Assembly (NCBI GenBank): GCA_951812825.1
Contig: OX638324.1
Coordinates: 692,459-756,458 of the forward strand
Source of the DNA: an uncultured Dehalococcoidia bacterium
GTDB lineage: Bacteria > Chloroflexota > Dehalococcoidia > Lucifugimonadales > GCA-2712585
DNA: 64,000 bases
Direction: 5' to 3'
Position 1 is the stretch's first letter; each line of letters begins with the position of its first letter. Of the stretch, positions 62,806-64,000 are shown piece after piece. Both the position numbers and the translations under genes were made by a program. The notes beneath the pieces are model-generated. The model ran no database searches. It was not told where the DNA came from and saw only the letters and a list, made by a program, of their open reading frames with translations.

Positions 62806-64000
62806 CTACTTGTACACGGCCTTGGTGTATTCGTGGTGACGGACCGGCCCGTAGTGGAGGTGGTTGGCTTGATATTCAGCCACCACTTTGGGGTCGATAA
62901 GAACTTGAGGGAAGATGTAGAAGAGGGGGACGACCAAGTAGTTATTGTATACCCAATCGGCCATTTCCCGGGTCCTCTCGAGGAGGTCGGGAGGAGCGAC
63001 GGCCTCCTTCATGTAGATGTATATATCGTCCAACTCCTCAATTTCCCACTGTGAAGAGCCGCAGCCGCCGGCAACGTTACTCATTGGGAAGCAGGCGGCG
63101 ATGGCAAAGTGTCCCATGGAGTAACGCACAACCCAGACTCCCTGCAAGTCCCTGTCTCGAACGCGGCCGAGGATATTTCCAAAGTCCTGGTCCTTGATTT
63201 GGGGATCAAGGCCGATGGCCTTCCAATCTGCCGCAAGAACTTCGGCAATTTCAGGAGCCTCCGGTGTGCCGGACATTTTCGCCACGTGGAGATCAAACGT
63301 AAAGCCGTCGGGATAGCCGGCCTCGGCTAATAGCTGCCTGGCTTCATCGGGAGAGTAGGGATAGGGCTGCCAATCGTCCTTGAACTCGGGCATGTAAGGA
63401 GCGATGGCCCACATCCCCTCTGGAATGACGCCCCCTTGTGCGTAATAGGCCTGCTGAATCGCGTCTCGGTTCACTGCGAGGTTGAGAGCTTTCCGGACCT
63501 TCAGGTCACGGAGTGGGTCATCGGCGCTAAAGCCCGGGGCCAGGGGTTCAATTTCGCCGGCTCTGGGACCTATGCGCACTTCCTTGGGTTCGTCATAGTA
63601 CAGGCCTAGGAAGGCAAACATGTGAAAACCGGGAAGGGTGCTGGTTGCGACGGCATAGCCTCGTTCTATGGCTTGGGGATGGAGGGTCCTGGGGGCGGCG
63701 GCAATATGGACATCTCCATTAAGGAGCATGGCCAGCCGGGTAGCTTCTTCCGGCACGTAGTGGATTTGGAGTTCGTGGAACTCTGGGACCTTTCTCCAGT
63801 GATCCTCTACACGCTCCTGGAGAATGTATTCATTGATGACGAGCTCGAGAAACTGGAATGGGCCAGTGCCTACCGGGTGTTCTAGGTAGCCTTCCTCACC
63901 CACCGCGTCCCAGTAGTCTTTGCTGATGATGGCGGCAGTCCATTGCTCGCTGACGTGGCGCACCAGCAGCGGCTCCGGCCGGTCCAGGTTCCAGGTAAAC
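62806..64000 (-). CDS. ABC transporter substrate-binding protein (SBP_bac_5), C-terminal part; N-terminus beyond window
   Basis: About 398 residues are visible; the frame is open to the right edge (TWNLDRPEPLLVRHVSEQW). It is a homologue of the convergent gene at 60137: shared VGTGPF, ERVEDHWRKVPEFHEL, EATRLAMLLNGDVHIAAAPRTL, LPGFH and KVRKALNLAVNRDAIQQAYY. The C-terminus ends NHLHYGPVRHHEYTKAVYK, parallel to NQLHVGPIRYHEWTVPVYQQ of the other gene. The two probably serve different solutes. GTG at 63963 is not the true start because homology continues upstream. Confidence 0.9.
   Translation of the reverse strand, partial: FTWNLDRPEPLLVRHVSEQWTAAIISKDYWDAVGEEGYLEHPVGTGPFQFLELVINEYILQERVEDHWRKVPEFHELQIHYVPEEATRLAMLLNGDVHIAAAPRTLHPQAIERGYAVATSTLPGFHMFAFLGLYYDEPKEVRIGPRAGEIEPLAPGFSADDPLRDLKVRKALNLAVNRDAIQQAYYAQGGVIPEGMWAIAPYMPEFKDDWQPYPYSPDEARQLLAEAGYPDGFTFDLHVAKMSGTPEAPEIAEVLAADWKAIGLDPQIKDQDFGNILGRVRDRDLQGVWVVRYSMGHFAIAACFPMSNVAGGCGSSQWEIEELDDIYIYMKEAVAPPDLLERTREMADWVYNNYLVVPLFYIFPQVLIDPKVVAEYQANHLHYGPVRHHEYTKAVYK

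Overview
The window looks like a contiguous piece of a high-GC, free-living heterotrophic bacterium, most likely an uncultured Chloroflexota of the Dehalococcoidia/SAR202 type. This assignment is inference. It rests on the DUF3090/SCO1664-like pair, a luciferase-like flavin oxidoreductase, several PF04909 amidohydrolases, a late menaquinone cluster (UbiD-UbiA-UbiX-UbiE), an A2-type haem-copper oxidase, many proline/threonine-linker lipoproteins, and dense short interspersed repeats in almost every intergenic gap up to about 48 kb.

Layout. 1-2.5 kb: DUF3090/SCO1664-like pair and a membrane-anchored TolB-like propeller. 3-16 kb (+): luciferase-like oxidoreductase, PIG-L deacetylase, a large LRR lipoprotein, a BNR propeller, two paralogous amidohydrolases (the second has lost its metal ligands), a TolB+LRR lipoprotein, and a ThDP enzyme. 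16-22 kb (-): Gfo/Idh oxidoreductase, class III aminotransferase, amidase, TfoX-like and FIST-domain proteins. 23-29 kb (+): YyaL/DUF255 protein, an atypical HEPN-like gene, a SelW-like gene with an in-frame TGA that is very probably selenocysteine, a PLP enzyme, and a two-gene ABC exporter. 30-38 kb (-): a three-subunit nitrile hydratase/thiocyanate hydrolase-type enzyme, then a SAM-cycle and methylthioadenosine-salvage block (metK, ahcY, PfkB kinase, rhodanese, mtnP, mtnA) led by a well-formed SAM-I riboswitch and terminator. 38-42 kb (-): ubiD-ubiA-ubiX-ubiE with overlapping genes. 43-48 kb: SDR, two hotdog dehydratase-like genes, plsX, fabG; ygfZ and an IscA-type protein on the other strand. 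48.6-50 kb: an IS481-family element and tRNA-Ile(GAT). 50-57 kb (-): a broken response regulator, a cytochrome oxidase operon (cox2-cox1-cox3-cupredoxin), and a sulfopyruvate-decarboxylase-like/cyclase operon with nonsense codons. 57-64 kb: alpha/beta hydrolase, amidohydrolase, lipoprotein, two convergent oligopeptide-type substrate-binding proteins, and a transposase remnant.

How the genes work together. The SAM block recycles both SAM by-products: SAH through AhcY and a probable adenosine kinase, and MTA through MtnP and MtnA. The Ubi genes complete a quinone, probably menaquinone, for the respiratory chain that includes the cytochrome oxidase. The hotdog-PlsX-FabG operon serves acyl chain synthesis. 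The amidohydrolases, amidase, aminotransferase, ThDP enzymes and luciferase-like oxidoreductase suggest catabolism of varied organic compounds taken up through oligopeptide-type ABC systems.

At large scale the + strand is C-rich from 1 to about 48.6 kb whichever strand is coding, and becomes G-rich or balanced to the right of the IS481/tRNA junction. The interspersed repeats also stop there. This points to a strand-bias switch, a rearrangement or an assembly junction.
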